Below, in pieces: positions 63,705 to 64,000 of a stretch of DNA of 64,000 nt (positions are counted from its first letter, which is position 1; each line of letters opens with the position of its first letter). The stretch lies in contig NC_135358.1 of assembly GCF_051622035.1 (NCBI RefSeq), positions 12,592,001 to 12,656,000 on the forward strand, written 5' to 3'. This stretch comes from Arctopsyche grandis (taxonomy: Eukaryota; Arthropoda; Insecta; Trichoptera; Hydropsychidae). A program made the translations under genes and the position numbers. The notes beneath the pieces are model-generated. The model searched no databases. It was not told the DNA's origin and saw only the letters and a list, made by a program, of their open reading frames with translations.

Positions 63705-64000
63705 AACGTAAAGGAGGTTTGTAAAAATGGATGCAATCGTGTCGCCGAAAGTGACCCCAGACTTTTAGACAAATTTACGAGATACGGAGACGATCTCGAA
63801 CTGATCGATTCGACTGGTAATGATTCTTCAGATCACCGAAATGCATATGTTGTGTCGGATAATCACACTGTAGCGAACGTGTTAAATACGACGACAACGT
63901 CTTGTGCAGGCTGTAGCGGCGGTGGGGCGCCAAACCAGAAACCACACCGGCGAGAGGAGAGTGCGGGGGCGGCGGGAGGGAGAGGGGCGCGGACGGGGGG
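63705..64000 (+). CDS. possible partial coding exon at window edge, unidentified
   Basis: The frame is open from after a TGA at 63,702-63,704 to the end of the window (about 98 codons), reading VAESDPRLLDKFTRYGDD and later HTVANVLNTTTTSCAGC, then a Gly/Ala/Arg-rich GC-rich stretch. No ATG occurs in this frame. An ATG with a good context (63,727, aaaATGG) is in another frame that stops after 13 codons. It may be an internal exon, an exon with a sequencing frameshift, or chance openness in GC-rich DNA. I recognise no domain. Confidence 0.25.

Overview
The window is eukaryotic nuclear DNA from an insect (order not decided). The evidence is spliced genes with GT-AG introns, AT-rich non-coding sequence full of TATG/CATA microsatellites, many insect-type transposable elements, and two conserved protein genes whose best matches from memory are insect proteins. 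No operons, CRISPR arrays, rRNA or confident tRNA genes were seen.

Layout. Positions 1 to about 44,160 hold no recognisable host exon. This part is AT-rich, with a GC-rich block near 2.4-2.9 kb, several mobile elements and a very long (TA)n tract at 33.5-34.1 kb. A perfect recursive-splice-like site at 709-717 on the + strand suggests that at least the left end is inside a very long + strand intron, plausibly of the gene that follows. From 44,168 to 45,968 eight exons encode the whole nuclease domain of twin (CCR4/CNOT6, the catalytic deadenylase of the CCR4-NOT complex). The leucine-rich-repeat exons that should precede it are absent, so they probably lie more than 44 kb upstream, outside the window. 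A featureless AT-rich stretch follows to about 52,770, ending in a good poly(A) site, and is best read as a long 3' UTR. Tail to tail with it, on the - strand, is the complete three-exon gene for mitochondrial ribosomal protein S24 (52,929-53,687).

From about 55.4 kb to 63.5 kb the window is a nest of mobile elements: two anonymous repeats, an internally deleted mariner-type element with terminal repeats and TA duplication, and a decayed jockey/CR1-type LINE. The LINE's 3' UTR is split first by a 384-bp solo LTR (TSD atat) and then by a 5.2-kb Ty3/Gypsy element (TSD atac, two 289-bp LTRs that look identical, - strand). The Gypsy element has gag and pol joined by a textbook -1 frameshift signal (GGGAAAC, 5-nt spacer, 8-bp stem) and one damaging single-base shift before the integrase core.

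Other elements are a 5'-truncated LINE with an intact 755-codon reverse-transcriptase frame (29.5-32.2 kb), fragments of at least two more LINEs, four copies of a tRNA-derived SINE family, two MITE-like inverted-repeat elements, and a repeat family with internal units of about 140 bp. The last 300 bases hold a GC-rich open frame that may be the edge of another exon. I found no wholly new biological system; the most informative non-obvious signals are the retrotransposon frameshift cassette, the recursive-splice candidate and the nested insertions.
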